DNA of 64,000 bases from Aureibaculum marinum (GCF_003813905.1 NZ_RPFJ01000002.1:372001-436000), one strand, 5' to 3'; positions 1-10,470 are shown, counted from the first letter of the stretch. Notes: generated by a model from the sequence alone, not told the origin. A program made the numbers and translations.

Positions 1-931
1 AGAAAAAGCTAACAGATTTGACGGATTAATAGGATTCACTACTAACAAAACGGGAAAGGGACTTTCTTTCAATGGCTATCTAGACCTATTACTTAACAAC
101 ATATTTGATTCAGGTGAAAACATCGATCTTTCATGGAAAAACAATGGCAACAACCAACATAGTTTTAATTTAGACGTTTCTTTACCATTCATTTTCAACA
201 CAAGGATATCACCTAATGTAGCATTATCAATTTACAAACAAGATTCTACCTTTGTAAATACCTCGTTTAAACTAACTCTTCCCTATCACATTAACAACCG
301 CAATGCAATTGGACTAACCATGCATTCAGAAAACTCATCAAACTTATTAACTAATACAATTACCACAATTGAAGATTATAAAAGCACCTTCTTCGGAATT
401 AACTACAACTACACTATAGCAAACAACCACCCTTTATTCAAAACGAAATTCAATTTTTATATTGAAGGTTTAAAAGGAAAAAGAACGAACACCAACTCAA
501 ATAACCAATCGAAATTTAATTTACAAACTAATTTTTTATGGAGCTTAAATCATAAAAATCATATTTTTTTACAAAACAGAAGTGGAATTATAAATTCTAA
601 AAACCTACTAACCAACGAATTGTTTCGTGTAGGTGGTAACAATTCAATTCGTGGATTTGACGAAGAAAGCATCCCAGCATCAACATATACCACCTTTAAC
701 ATTGAATATAGATACGCAACAAACAATAGCTCATACCTCTATTCAATCACAGATTTTGGCTCAATAAAAAACCAAAATGAATCTTCTCAACTATACTCCT
801 TAGGCCTAGGCTACGCATTCTTATCAAAACTTGGATATATAAACTTAGGATACGCAATAGGAAAATACCCAAACAACTCTTTTAACATCAACAATTCTCG
901 TATCCATCTAAAAATTGTTAATCTTTTCTAA
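1..931 (+). CDS. Omp85-superfamily outer-membrane protein, C-terminal part (5' end outside window)
   Basis: The reading frame is open from base 2 to the stop at 929-931, giving 309 visible residues; the true start lies left of the window, so the first internal ATG at 320 is not the start. The visible part alternates short polar and aromatic strands as in a beta-barrel. It contains VGGNNSIRGF at about 628-657. This matches the (V/I)RG(F/Y) motif on barrel loop 6 of Omp85 proteins (BamA, TamA, TpsB), and a barrel repeat ending in an aromatic residue (NLF) closes the protein. The role is probably insertion or secretion of outer-membrane proteins. Which subfamily it belongs to depends on the missing POTRA region. 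The gene ends 90 bases before the promoter of the SusC gene, so the two are probably separate units. Confidence 0.75.
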   Translation, partial: EKANRFDGLIGFTTNKTGKGLSFNGYLDLLLNNIFDSGENIDLSWKNNGNNQHSFNLDVSLPFIFNTRISPNVALSIYKQDSTFVNTSFKLTLPYHINNRNAIGLTMHSENSSNLLTNTITTIEDYKSTFFGINYNYTIANNHPLFKTKFNFYIEGLKGKRTNTNSNNQSKFNLQTNFLWSLNHKNHIFLQNRSGIINSKNLLTNELFRVGGNNSIRGFDEESIPASTYTTFNIEYRYATNNSSYLYSITDFGSIKNQNESSQLYSLGLGYAFLSKLGYINLGYAIGKYPNNSFNINNSRIHLKIVNLF

Positions 932-1020
932 AAAACAAACTTTTTTTAACCACTACCCCTAAAAAAACACCCTTGTATTAACTTTTCTTTAACATAATAT
1001 TATGATTTTAAGAAAAAAAA

Positions 1021-1052
1021 TTTGTTTTATTAACTTATTATTAAGACTTTTG
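1021..1052 (+). promoter_or_regulatory. Promoter of first SusC/SusD pair
   Basis: TTTG at 1021-1024 and GACTTTTG at 1045-1052, 20 bases apart, fit the Bacteroidota -33/-7 pattern (TTTG and TAnnTTTG) with one mismatch in the -7 box. The same arrangement with the same 20-base spacer and nearly the same leader precedes the second SusC gene at 5931-5962. This conservation between the two copies is the main support. Confidence 0.65.
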
Positions 1053-1079
1053 AGCAAATTAATTCAAATAAATATACAC

Positions 1080-4000
1080 ATGAAAACAAAGTTTAATGGT
1101 TTTCTAACACTATTATTAGTGTTAGCAGTGCAACTAACGTTTGCACAAGCAAAAACTATCACCGGTACCGTTTCTGATGAAACAGGGCCACTACCAGGTG
1201 TTAGTGTAGTTATTAAGGGTACAACTACAGGTACTGAAACAGATTTCGATGGTAAATACACTATTGAAGCTTCAGTTGGCGATGTTCTAGTTTACAGTTT
1301 TATTGGTATGGCTAGAAAAGAAGTAACTGTAGGCAACTCCAACACTATCAACGTAGCTATGGAAGCTGACAACGTACTAGAAGAAGTTGTAGTAACTGCG
1401 TTAGGTATTAAAAGAGAAACAAAAACCCTAACCTACGCCGCACAAGAAATTAAAGCAGAAGACTTAAACATTTCACAAGATGTGAATCTTAAAAATGCAA
1501 TAGCTGGTAAAGTGGCAGGTGTACAAATACAAGGTCAAGCAGGTTCCAAATTAGGTGAAGCTGGTAAGATTAGAATTAGAGGTGCAATGTCTTTAACTTC
1601 TGACAACGACCCTCTATATGTGGTAGATGGTATTCCTATCAATAATCCAAGTGATGTTGACATGAACAACGTTGCTAGTCTTAACGTATTAAAAGGACCA
1701 AACGCAACCGCATTATATGGTCAAAGAGCTGACGCTGGTGTAGTTGTAATAACAACAAAAAAAGGAAGTCGAAAAGGTATAGGTGTTGAAATTATAAGTT
1801 CTGCTACTTTTGAAAACGTATCATATTTACCAAAATTCCAAAATGAATATGGTCAAGGATATGAAGGAGAAGCTAGTTGGGGTACTTTTGATGGCTCTTC
1901 TGCAGCAATTCCAGAATGGTCTGTTTTGGACGGACAAAGATATTTAGTTTGGGATAATAACTATGCTGATGAGAGCTGGGGACCTAAATTTGATGATCAA
2001 GACTACTTACCTTGGTATTCATTTTGGCCAGACAGCCCATATTTTGGACAAACTGCAAAATATAGTGCTCAGCCAGATAACATTAAAGAGTTTTATGACA
2101 CTGGTTTATCTTTAAAAAACTCTGTTGCTATTAGTGGTGGTGGCGATAGATATAATGCGAGAGTTTCGTTTACAGATTTAGACCAATCTGGTATTGTACC
2201 TTACTCTAAGTTTGATAAACAATTTATTGGTGCTAATTTTGATTTTGATGTAACTGATAAATTTAATGTTGCTACCACGCTTAACTACTCTATTTCAAAA
2301 ACTCAAGGAGATTTTGACGATGGATATAGCAATCAATCTTCTGGTAACTTTAACCAATGGTTTGGTAGAAATATAGAAATTGACAAGTTGCGAGAACTAA
2401 TTGATTTAAAAACTCCAGATGGATATAACGCTACTTGGAACTGGTGGGGTCCTGATTACTATGCTATTGGTGGCAGCTATAAAAAACCGGCATTTTGGTT
2501 CAACCCATATTATTACGCACGAGAATTTAAAAACATAGACAGAAATAATAATTTCGCTGGCAGTATTAATTTAACCTATCAGTTTAACGACAATTGGAAA
2601 CTAACTGCAGGAGCAACTAGAACAAAAGATGAATATAAAAACAATTATTACGTGCCTTATTCTATAGCATATTCTGCAGCTCCTGACTTATACAATGCTT
2701 GGTCAAATTCTTTTGGTGTTACTAGACGTACACGTTCAGAAAACAACTACAATACAGCATTAAATTACACAAACAAATTTGGAGATTTTGACGTTGATGC
2801 ATTTATAGGTGGAAACATAAGAGTGAATAACTATGATACGTTTTACGCAAATATGGATACAGGTGCTACAATAGGTGGCCTAATTATACCAGATGTATAC
2901 ACCTTCTCAAACGCAGGTATTGCTCCTTCACCAACAACATATGTTAGTAAAAAACAAGTACGTAGTATGTATGGCAAAGTATCTTTTGGATATAAAGACA
3001 TGATTTATTTAGATGGTACTTATAGAAAAGATTGGAGTTCTGCTTTACCAGAAAATAGCAATGGATATGGCTATCCTTCTTTCGGTACAAGTTTCATTTT
3101 CTCTGAATTAATTGAAAATAATAGCATTTTATCTTTTGGTAAATTAAGAGCCGGTTGGGCACAAGTAGGTAATGATTTAGGAGCATATGAGTTAGACCCA
3201 GCATATCCTTTATCAGGGAAACCCTATGATGGCATTTCTTTACAATATACCAATACCGATATTTTAGACCCAAATATAAAACCTGCAATTAACACTTCAC
3301 TAGAAGTAGGTTTTGACACTCGTTTTCTACAAAACAGACTTGGGTTGAGCTTTACCTATTACAAAGAAAATAGAAAAGATGAAATTATACCTATTAGTGT
3401 ATCAAGAGGTACTGGATACGACAGCTACTTGACTAATGCCGGAGAAGCAGAAAGAGAAGGAGTTGAGATTACCTTTACTGCAACACCAGTTAAATCAGAT
3501 AACTTTAGTTGGGATATCACAGCTAACTTTGCAAAAAACACAACTAAAATTGTTAGTTTACCTGGAGATTTACAATCTCTAGATGCACCAGGAGGTAATG
3601 ATGCTTTTGGTTTCGTATATGTTACACATGAATTAGGAAATGACTGGGGACAATTAAGAGGTACTGCAATTGAAAGAGATGCTGATGGCAATCCCGTTGT
3701 ACAATCTAATGGATTGTATTCAGTTGAAACAGGTCAATACTTAGGAAGTGTATTACCAGATTTTACAGGAGGTATATTAAATGGATTTACTTATAAAAAC
3801 TTAAGTTTAACCGCATCAATTGATTTCCAAAAAGGAGGTAAATTTTTCTCTTTAAGTGAAATGTGGGGATCTTCTTCTGGATTATTAGAAAGCACTGCTG
3901 GTTTAAATGATAAAGGCAACCCTAAACGTGATGCTGTTGATGACGGAGGTGGTACTCGCGTTATTGGTGTTACTGCTTCTGGCCAACCATATGATGAATA

Positions 4001-4304
4001 CATTGAAACCTATGATTTTAACACACAAAATTATTCAAACAGACTTGCAGAACCATTTATACATGATGCAAGTTATATTAAACTAAGAGATGTAAGTTTA
4101 ACTTATAATTTTTCAAAAAAATTATTAAAAAACTCACTTTCGGGTGCTAGCATAAGTTTAGTTGGTAGAAACTTATGGCTAATTTCAGTAGCTAAAGACA
4201 ATACTCAAGAATGGGATCCTTCAGAGATTTCAGGAACATATGGAGAAAGTGGTCAAATGCCTGGAACACGAAGTTATGGTGTAAATGTTAAATTAACTTT
4301 TTAA
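1080..4304 (+). CDS. SusC/RagA-family TonB-linked outer-membrane transporter
   Basis: This is the outer-membrane channel of a SusCD glycan or peptide importer and takes up an unknown substrate using TonB energy. The start is set at 1080 because the protein then begins MKTKFNGFLTLLL with a clean signal peptide ending at TFAQ, almost identical to the second SusC. An ATG at 1002 would add 26 residues that cover the promoter. Domains in order are the signal peptide (1-22), a carboxypeptidase-like regulatory domain with GTVSDETGPLPGV and TDFDGKY, a plug domain with VDGIP and ALYGQRADAGVVVITTKKG, then a large beta-barrel to the C-terminal NVKLTF. The length of 1074 residues is usual. The partner SusD follows after 11 bases. 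The substrate is not readable from sequence. Confidence 0.93.
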   Translation: MKTKFNGFLTLLLVLAVQLTFAQAKTITGTVSDETGPLPGVSVVIKGTTTGTETDFDGKYTIEASVGDVLVYSFIGMARKEVTVGNSNTINVAMEADNVLEEVVVTALGIKRETKTLTYAAQEIKAEDLNISQDVNLKNAIAGKVAGVQIQGQAGSKLGEAGKIRIRGAMSLTSDNDPLYVVDGIPINNPSDVDMNNVASLNVLKGPNATALYGQRADAGVVVITTKKGSRKGIGVEIISSATFENVSYLPKFQNEYGQGYEGEASWGTFDGSSAAIPEWSVLDGQRYLVWDNNYADESWGPKFDDQDYLPWYSFWPDSPYFGQTAKYSAQPDNIKEFYDTGLSLKNSVAISGGGDRYNARVSFTDLDQSGIVPYSKFDKQFIGANFDFDVTDKFNVATTLNYSISKTQGDFDDGYSNQSSGNFNQWFGRNIEIDKLRELIDLKTPDGYNATWNWWGPDYYAIGGSYKKPAFWFNPYYYAREFKNIDRNNNFAGSINLTYQFNDNWKLTAGATRTKDEYKNNYYVPYSIAYSAAPDLYNAWSNSFGVTRRTRSENNYNTALNYTNKFGDFDVDAFIGGNIRVNNYDTFYANMDTGATIGGLIIPDVYTFSNAGIAPSPTTYVSKKQVRSMYGKVSFGYKDMIYLDGTYRKDWSSALPENSNGYGYPSFGTSFIFSELIENNSILSFGKLRAGWAQVGNDLGAYELDPAYPLSGKPYDGISLQYTNTDILDPNIKPAINTSLEVGFDTRFLQNRLGLSFTYYKENRKDEIIPISVSRGTGYDSYLTNAGEAEREGVEITFTATPVKSDNFSWDITANFAKNTTKIVSLPGDLQSLDAPGGNDAFGFVYVTHELGNDWGQLRGTAIERDADGNPVVQSNGLYSVETGQYLGSVLPDFTGGILNGFTYKNLSLTASIDFQKGGKFFSLSEMWGSSSGLLESTAGLNDKGNPKRDAVDDGGGTRVIGVTASGQPYDEYIETYDFNTQNYSNRLAEPFIHDASYIKLRDVSLTYNFSKKLLKNSLSGASISLVGRNLWLISVAKDNTQEWDPSEISGTYGESGQMPGTRSYGVNVKLTF

Positions 4305-4315
4305 TAAAAAAAACG

Positions 4316-5773
4316 ATGAAAAAAATAAAATATTTAATCCTAACATCTCTCTTAATTGCCATTGGAGCATGTGAGAATGTCGATTTTGGAGATACAAATG
4401 TAAATCCTAATGGAGCAGCAGACCCAAACACTTCGTCTTTAATGGCGGGTGCCATGTCTCGATACTCTACGATAACAGGTAGAGATGGTTTACTTAAACC
4501 AACTTTATACGTTCAATACCAATCTCAAGTTACCTATGTAGACGAAATGCTTTATAATGAAGCCGCAGTAAGTTGGTATTCTTATTATGTACAAACATTA
4601 TCTAATTTACAATTAGTTATTGATATAAATTCAGATGTAGAAAATCATAATACTATTTTGCTGAGTCAAGGTGCTCCTGAAAATCAAATTGCGGTATCTG
4701 AAATTTTTAAAACAATTATTTTTAAAAGAATTACAGATAGTTGGGGTGACATACCATACTCAGAAGCATTAAAAGACAAAGAAAATTTAAGTCCTTTGTA
4801 TGATAGCCAAAGTAGTATTTACGAATCAATGTTAGCTCAATTAAAAACTTCTAGAGACAACTTAGATGATTCAAAATTAGGACCGACAGGGGATATCATT
4901 TTTGGAGGAAATGTAACACAATGGAAAAAAATGGCAAATTCGCTAATTTTACAACTTTCGTTACAACTATCTAAAAAATATCCATCAGCTTCAGGTATAG
5001 CAGCAGCAGCATTTAATGAAGCTTTAAACGATCCAAGTGGAGTAATTGAAGACATTTCTGATGAAGCTTGGTTTATTTACAATGAAGATTTTCAAAATCC
5101 TTATTCTGCAAATAGAAAACCTGATTATTTTCTTTCTCAAGAATTTACAGATGCTTTAAAAGGTATAGGAACCACTTCAAACACATTATTAGATTCAAGA
5201 ATTAATGTATATTCAGATGACCCATCTAAAGATGGTGTTCCTTACGGATATGCTAATGGTAGTGGTGCAGGAAAAGCTTCAATGTCTGATTATATATGGA
5301 CAGAATTAGCTCCTTTACCTTTAATGACTGCAGCATATACCTATTTAAATAGAGCTGATGCCGCAAATTTAGGTTGGACTACTGAAGATGCTGCTGACAT
5401 GTTAAAAATGGGAGTTGAAAAATCATACGAAACTCTTGACGCACACTATGGAACTTCTATCAGTGCAAGTGCAACAGCTTATGCCACTTCAAGAGTTGCT
5501 GATATGACAACATATGGAGCTACAAGGGTTATCGCAGAAGAAAAGTGGGTAACTCTTTTCCCTAACGGCTTTGATGCATGGTCAGAATGGAGACGTACAG
5601 ATTTCCCCGCATTAGTACCCGCAACCGATTTCTTTAATGATGGACAAATACCTAGAAGATATAATTACCCAACTGAAGAAAATAGTTTAAATAAAGCAAA
5701 CTATGATTCAGGTGTTGCTGCATTATTACCGGCTACAGATAAAAACACATCAAGAGTATGGTGGGATCAATAA
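4316..5773 (+). CDS. SusD/RagB-type surface lipoprotein (SusD-like_2 type)
   Basis: This is the substrate-binding lid lipoprotein that pairs with the SusC encoded 11 bases upstream. The signal peptide ends in a lipobox with Cys19 (LLIAIGAC), so the mature protein should be anchored in the outer membrane. The start of the mature part (DTNVNPNGAADPN) and the late ITDSWGDIPYSEAL and RRYNYPTEE blocks are typical of the SusD-like group found with peptide- or glycan-uptake SusC proteins. Its 485 residues are normal length. It ends 21 bases before a strong terminator, so the pair is a two-gene unit with no linked hydrolase. The ligand is unknown. Confidence 0.9.
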   Translation: MKKIKYLILTSLLIAIGACENVDFGDTNVNPNGAADPNTSSLMAGAMSRYSTITGRDGLLKPTLYVQYQSQVTYVDEMLYNEAAVSWYSYYVQTLSNLQLVIDINSDVENHNTILLSQGAPENQIAVSEIFKTIIFKRITDSWGDIPYSEALKDKENLSPLYDSQSSIYESMLAQLKTSRDNLDDSKLGPTGDIIFGGNVTQWKKMANSLILQLSLQLSKKYPSASGIAAAAFNEALNDPSGVIEDISDEAWFIYNEDFQNPYSANRKPDYFLSQEFTDALKGIGTTSNTLLDSRINVYSDDPSKDGVPYGYANGSGAGKASMSDYIWTELAPLPLMTAAYTYLNRADAANLGWTTEDAADMLKMGVEKSYETLDAHYGTSISASATAYATSRVADMTTYGATRVIAEEKWVTLFPNGFDAWSEWRRTDFPALVPATDFFNDGQIPRRYNYPTEENSLNKANYDSGVAALLPATDKNTSRVWWDQ

Positions 5774-5794
5774 AATAAAATTCACTAAAAAAAG

Positions 5795-5828
5795 AAAACG
5801 TCTAATTCAAATGAATTAGGCGTTTTTT
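5795..5828 (+). terminator. Intrinsic terminator after first SusD
   Basis: ACGTCTAATTC and GAATTAGGCGT pair around an AAAT loop, followed by a T run. The hairpin isolates the first SusCD pair from the second. Confidence 0.9.
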
Positions 5829-5930
5829 ATTATTTAACAACCAACTCACGCAACCATTTGAAATCAACACCATCTTACATGAATAATTACTTTTAAAAAC
5901 TATCAACTTTAACCTAATTTATGTTAAATA

Positions 5931-5962
5931 GTTGTTTTATTAACATAATTTTATCATTTTTG
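5931..5962 (+). promoter_or_regulatory. Promoter of second SusC/SusD pair
   Basis: TTG at 5932-5934 and CATTTTTG at 5955-5962 with a 20-base spacer resemble TTTG / TAnnTTTG. The spacer and the leader (TTTTATTAAC, TTAATTCAAATAA) match those before the first SusC gene. The start codon follows 26 bases after the -7 box. Confidence 0.65.
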
Positions 5963-5988
5963 CCGCAATTAATTCAAATAATATAAAC

Positions 5989-8952
5989 ATGAAAACAAAG
6001 TTTAGTGGATTTCTAACGCTATTACTAGCGTTAGCTGTGCAACTTACGTTTGCACAACAAAAGACTATTTCAGGTACAGTAACTGACGAAACAGGGCCTC
6101 TACCAGGAGTAACAATATTGATTAAAGGTACTGCAATTGGTACCGAAACAGATTTTGACGGTAACTATTCCATTTCTGCAAATACAGGCGATGTACTTGT
6201 TTTTAGTTTTGTAGGAATGAAAACAGTTGAAAAAAAAGTAGGCAATGCCACTACAATAAATTTAATAATGGAATCTGACAATTTGCTAGAAGAAGTAGTG
6301 GTTGTTGGTTATGGTGCTGGTAAAAAATTAGGCTCAATTGTTGGATCTGTAGTACAAGTTTCCTCAGAATCCATTAAGGAAAAACCTTCAGCAAACGTTT
6401 TGGATGCACTTCAAGGTAAAGTTCCTGGTCTACAAATTTTCTCTTCTTCAGGTGAACCTTCAGCTACACAATCTATTAGATTACATGGTGTAGGATCTCT
6501 TGGATCTAGTTCAACTCCATTATTTGTAATAGATGGAATTCCAGTATCAGACGGCTCATTAGTATCTTTAAATTCTAATGATTTCGAGAGTGTTACTGTT
6601 CTTAAAGATGCTTCTGCTACCTCTATTTATGGATCTAGAGCAGCTAATGGTGTAGTATACATTACAACTAAAAAGGGGAAACGAAATCAAGAAGCTACCA
6701 TTACAATAAGCTCTCAGTATGGAGTTTCTAATATGGCTAACACTGACTTTTTCGAAAGTGTAATGAATAGAGATGAGTTTTTAGATTTTATGGAAGGTGC
6801 TGGTTATTATGATGCTGGTACTATTGATTATATCAATACAACTTTCCCTGATACTGATACAAAATGGTGGGAAACTTACTATAAAAAGAATCAGCCAACA
6901 CTTCAAATGGATGTTTCTGTTAATGGTGGTGGTGAGAAAACATCTTATTATGTATCTGGAGGTTTCTATGACCAACAAGGTTTAGCTTATCAATCTGATT
7001 TTAAAAGATATACCTTACGTTCAAATATTGACACTAAAGTTAGTGATTGGTTTCAAATGGGCTTAAACGTAGGGTTAGGTTATGATGATAGACAAAGTAA
7101 CCCAAGTGGGTCTAACAGTACCAATAGAGGTTTAGCCTTATTAGCTCAACCATTCTATTCTCCAGTTGATGAAGACGGAAATCCATATATGGACGGCACT
7201 ATACCAGGTTGGGGTCGTTATCATCCTGCATATCGTGAGAAAGTTTACCCTGCTAATTACAGTAGACTAAACATTACTCCTTCAGGATACATCCAAATTA
7301 ATCCTATTAAGAATGTAACCTTTAAATCTCAAATGGGTATTGAATTTTATGACGTGAGAGAATCAAGTCAAAGATTACCTTCTTTCGTAGGATCATTAGG
7401 TAATGGTAGTGCTTATGAAGATTTTGAAAGAAACATTACACAAACTATCACTAATACTTTAGAATATAGTTTTAACATTAATGATATACATGACTTTACT
7501 GTATTAGCTGGTCAAGAGTATGTAAAAAATGAATATGAAAACTTTTCTGCTTCATCTAACGGACATAATGACGACAGATTGTTGTTATTAAGTGCAGGAC
7601 CTGACAACAGAGACGTTAGTCAATATAAAAGTGAATATGTTTTTAATTCATACTTTGGTCGTTTCGACTATAGCTTTGATAACAAATATTTCTTAGATGT
7701 TACTGTAAGAAGAGATGGTTCTTCTAGATTTGGTGAAAATAATAAATATGCAAACTTCTGGTCTGCAGGACTTATGTGGAGATTAAAATCAGAGAATTTC
7801 TTAAAAGATGTTAGCTGGTTAGATAACTTAAACTTAAAAGTAAGTACTGGTACTAGTGGTAATGCTGCTATTGGTAATTACAACAGTTTAGCTACTGTTG
7901 GTACAAACCAATACAATACATCAACAGGTTGGAACATTTCAGCTCCAGGAAATACAGACTTAAGTTGGGAAAACCAACGTAAAACTACATTTGCAGTTAA
8001 CACATCTTTCTTTGACAGAGTTCGTTTAGATGTAGAATATTATATTAGAACAACAGAAGATATGTTAGTAAGTGTACCTTACCCATATACCTCTGGATTT
8101 GCTAATATAACTTCTAACGTAGGGTCTCTTGAAAATAAAGGTATTGATGTTGCACTTGATTTTGATATCGTAAAAGGTTCTGATTATTATGTAACTCCAT
8201 ATGTGAGTTTAAATTACAACGAAAATAAAGTTACAGAATTATTCCAAGGTCGTGATTATTGGATCATCCCTAATACAGGTGTAGCTTGGGCTGTTGGTAA
8301 ACCAGTATCATTATTCTATCCTGTATTTTCTCACATAGATTCTCAAACGGGTGTACCATATTGGTATGTACCTAATGCAGATCCAGATAAAGTTGTTGAA
8401 CCAAACTTTGATCCAAACAATGTAACTTCAGACTTTAACACTGCAGCTTTACAACAAAGTACTGGTAAAGATCGATACCCACCATTAAATGGAGGTTTTG
8501 GTTTATCTGCTGGATATAAAGGATTTTTCTTAACTGCTGACTTTGCATTTTCTCAAGGTAAATATTTAATTAACAACGATAGATATTTCTTTGAAAATCC
8601 AACTGTATTTACAGGATTTAATACAAGTAAGAGATCTGCTGACTATTGGCAAAATCCAGGTGATGAAACTTTGTTCCCATCATTAGATTATCAATTTACA
8701 CAATTTGATTCTCGTTTAATTGAAGATGCTTCATTTGTACGTTTAAAAACGCTTCAATTTGGTTACAATGTACCTGAAAAATTCTTAAAGAACCAGTCGT
8801 TCCTTAAAAGTTTAAGACTATATGTAATTGGTAGAAACTTATTAACTTGGACAGAATACTTAGGACCTGATCCTGAAGTTGACTCCAATTTAGCTTTAGG
8901 AACGAATCCAAACACAAAACAAGTTAGTTTTGGAGTTGAAATTAAATTATAA
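5989..8952 (+). CDS. SusC/RagA-family TonB-linked outer-membrane transporter
   Basis: Second SusC-type importer channel, 987 residues. The signal peptide (MKTKFSGFLTLLLALAVQ, cut after TFAQ) differs from that of the first SusC by only a few residues. It is followed by a carboxypeptidase-like domain (GTVTDETGPLPGV, TDFDGNY), the EEVVVVGYG segment, a plug domain (LFVIDGIPVS, ATSIYGSRAANGVVYITTKKGK) and a barrel ending SFGVEIKL. Beyond the N-terminal region the barrel differs clearly from the first copy, so the substrate probably differs. SusD follows after 24 bases. Nothing nearby shows what is imported. The alpha-glucan operon is more than 40 kb away. Confidence 0.94.
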   Translation: MKTKFSGFLTLLLALAVQLTFAQQKTISGTVTDETGPLPGVTILIKGTAIGTETDFDGNYSISANTGDVLVFSFVGMKTVEKKVGNATTINLIMESDNLLEEVVVVGYGAGKKLGSIVGSVVQVSSESIKEKPSANVLDALQGKVPGLQIFSSSGEPSATQSIRLHGVGSLGSSSTPLFVIDGIPVSDGSLVSLNSNDFESVTVLKDASATSIYGSRAANGVVYITTKKGKRNQEATITISSQYGVSNMANTDFFESVMNRDEFLDFMEGAGYYDAGTIDYINTTFPDTDTKWWETYYKKNQPTLQMDVSVNGGGEKTSYYVSGGFYDQQGLAYQSDFKRYTLRSNIDTKVSDWFQMGLNVGLGYDDRQSNPSGSNSTNRGLALLAQPFYSPVDEDGNPYMDGTIPGWGRYHPAYREKVYPANYSRLNITPSGYIQINPIKNVTFKSQMGIEFYDVRESSQRLPSFVGSLGNGSAYEDFERNITQTITNTLEYSFNINDIHDFTVLAGQEYVKNEYENFSASSNGHNDDRLLLLSAGPDNRDVSQYKSEYVFNSYFGRFDYSFDNKYFLDVTVRRDGSSRFGENNKYANFWSAGLMWRLKSENFLKDVSWLDNLNLKVSTGTSGNAAIGNYNSLATVGTNQYNTSTGWNISAPGNTDLSWENQRKTTFAVNTSFFDRVRLDVEYYIRTTEDMLVSVPYPYTSGFANITSNVGSLENKGIDVALDFDIVKGSDYYVTPYVSLNYNENKVTELFQGRDYWIIPNTGVAWAVGKPVSLFYPVFSHIDSQTGVPYWYVPNADPDKVVEPNFDPNNVTSDFNTAALQQSTGKDRYPPLNGGFGLSAGYKGFFLTADFAFSQGKYLINNDRYFFENPTVFTGFNTSKRSADYWQNPGDETLFPSLDYQFTQFDSRLIEDASFVRLKTLQFGYNVPEKFLKNQSFLKSLRLYVIGRNLLTWTEYLGPDPEVDSNLALGTNPNTKQVSFGVEIKL

Positions 8953-8976
8953 AAAAAATCACAAATATAGAGTATT

Positions 8977-10452
8977 ATGAAAAAATTAATAAAAAACTTC
9001 ATTTTGATACTAGCTGTGGGCTTATTGTCTGTAGCCTGTAGTGATGATTTAAATAGAGTGCCTTTTGATTCAATTGAACAATCGCAGTCATTTAAAAGTA
9101 TTAACGATGCCGAAAATTGGGATAATGGTTTTTATGCTTATTTTAGAGGAAGAGTATCTGGTAATATCCAATTTCTTCCAGATGTTCAGTCAGACCAATT
9201 AAATGCTTCTAAAGATTTTGGTAATAGAAATGGTTTTCCTCATAGATGGGAAGGCTTTTTAGCTGCAGATTATGACATTAGTGATATTTGGTCAAAATTA
9301 TATTCTGGTATAACCAATGCTAATATTGCTATTGCAGGATTTGAAACTTTAGAATTGGAAGATCCTACTGAAATTGCAACACTTGAGATTTATAAAGCAG
9401 ATGCTCATTTTGTTAGAGCTTACTACTATTTTGAATTAGTAAAACGTTTTAGTAAAGATTATGACCCTGCTACAGCATCTAGTGATTTAGGAGTTCCTCT
9501 AGTACTAGAATATGATGTAAATGCTTTACCTGCTAGAAGCACAGTACAACAAGTCTATGATCAAATTCTAGCTGATATTCAAGTAGCTTCGACTGGTCTT
9601 GCTGGAGTTTCTGGATCTCAAGGTTCAAATTATTTTAATGCAGATGTTGTAAAAGCATTAGAAGCTAGAGTTAAACTTACAATGGAAGACTGGTCAGGTG
9701 CTAAGACTGCTGCTGATGAACTTATTAACTCTGAGACATATCCATTAATAACATCAGAAACTGTATTAGCTGACATGTGGACAAATGATTATGCACAAGA
9801 AGTTATTTATCAACCTTTCTTAAGTGCTCCAAATGAATTGACTAATACAAATTCTATTTATTTAGGATACAATCCTGATACTGATGACTTCACTCCTGAT
9901 TTTATCCCTTCAAAATGGGTTGTAGATATGTATGAGGATAATGACATTAGAAAAAATGTATATTTTGACGTAAAAGATGTAAGAATCCAAGGTAGTGTTA
10001 CTCCTAATATTTATTTAGTTAATAAATTTCCTGGAAACCCTGCATTATGGACTTCTGCAACTACTAACTATCAAAATGCACCAAAAGTATTTAGAATAGC
10101 TGAAATGTATTTAATTTCTGCTGAAGCTGCGTTAATGTCAACTGGTGATGCTGCTACTCCGTTAAATGCTTTAAGAGAAGCTCGTGGTCTTTCTGCTATA
10201 GGCTCTCCTACAATGCAAGATTTAAAAGATGAGAGATTCAGAGAATTAGCTTTTGAAGGCTTTAGATTAGATGATTTAAAAAGATGGGGTGATGGCGTTA
10301 CAAGACATGATCCACAAGATCTTTCTTTGATAAACACAGGTTCTGATTATGATTCATTAAGTAAAGACCCTAGTGATCCTAAATTTGTTTGGGGTATTCC
10401 TGCTAGAGATCAAACTGTGAATCCAAATCTAGTACAAAATCCAGGATGGTAA
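8977..10452 (+). CDS. SusD/RagB-family surface lipoprotein
   Basis: Partner of the SusC ending 24 bases upstream. The lipobox ends at Cys21 (GLLSVAC). The N-terminal half carries the TPR-like segment typical of SusD (ADAHFVRAYYYFELVKRF, then GVPLVLEY and RSTVQQVYDQILADI). The C-terminal half has EMYLISAEAALM, ALREARGL, RFRELAFEGFRLDDLKRWG and ends in IPARDQTVNPNLVQNPGW, the standard SusD ending. Its 491 residues are normal. It is probably the last gene of the unit because a terminator follows within 20 bases. The ligand is unknown. Confidence 0.94.
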   Translation: MKKLIKNFILILAVGLLSVACSDDLNRVPFDSIEQSQSFKSINDAENWDNGFYAYFRGRVSGNIQFLPDVQSDQLNASKDFGNRNGFPHRWEGFLAADYDISDIWSKLYSGITNANIAIAGFETLELEDPTEIATLEIYKADAHFVRAYYYFELVKRFSKDYDPATASSDLGVPLVLEYDVNALPARSTVQQVYDQILADIQVASTGLAGVSGSQGSNYFNADVVKALEARVKLTMEDWSGAKTAADELINSETYPLITSETVLADMWTNDYAQEVIYQPFLSAPNELTNTNSIYLGYNPDTDDFTPDFIPSKWVVDMYEDNDIRKNVYFDVKDVRIQGSVTPNIYLVNKFPGNPALWTSATTNYQNAPKVFRIAEMYLISAEAALMSTGDAATPLNALREARGLSAIGSPTMQDLKDERFRELAFEGFRLDDLKRWGDGVTRHDPQDLSLINTGSDYDSLSKDPSDPKFVWGIPARDQTVNPNLVQNPGW

Positions 10453-10470
10453 TATTATTTCATCCATTTA

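Noticed and set aside
1002-1079. Longer N-terminus for the first SusC
   Set aside because: The extra 26 residues cover the promoter and precede a perfect signal peptide start at 1080 that matches the second SusC.
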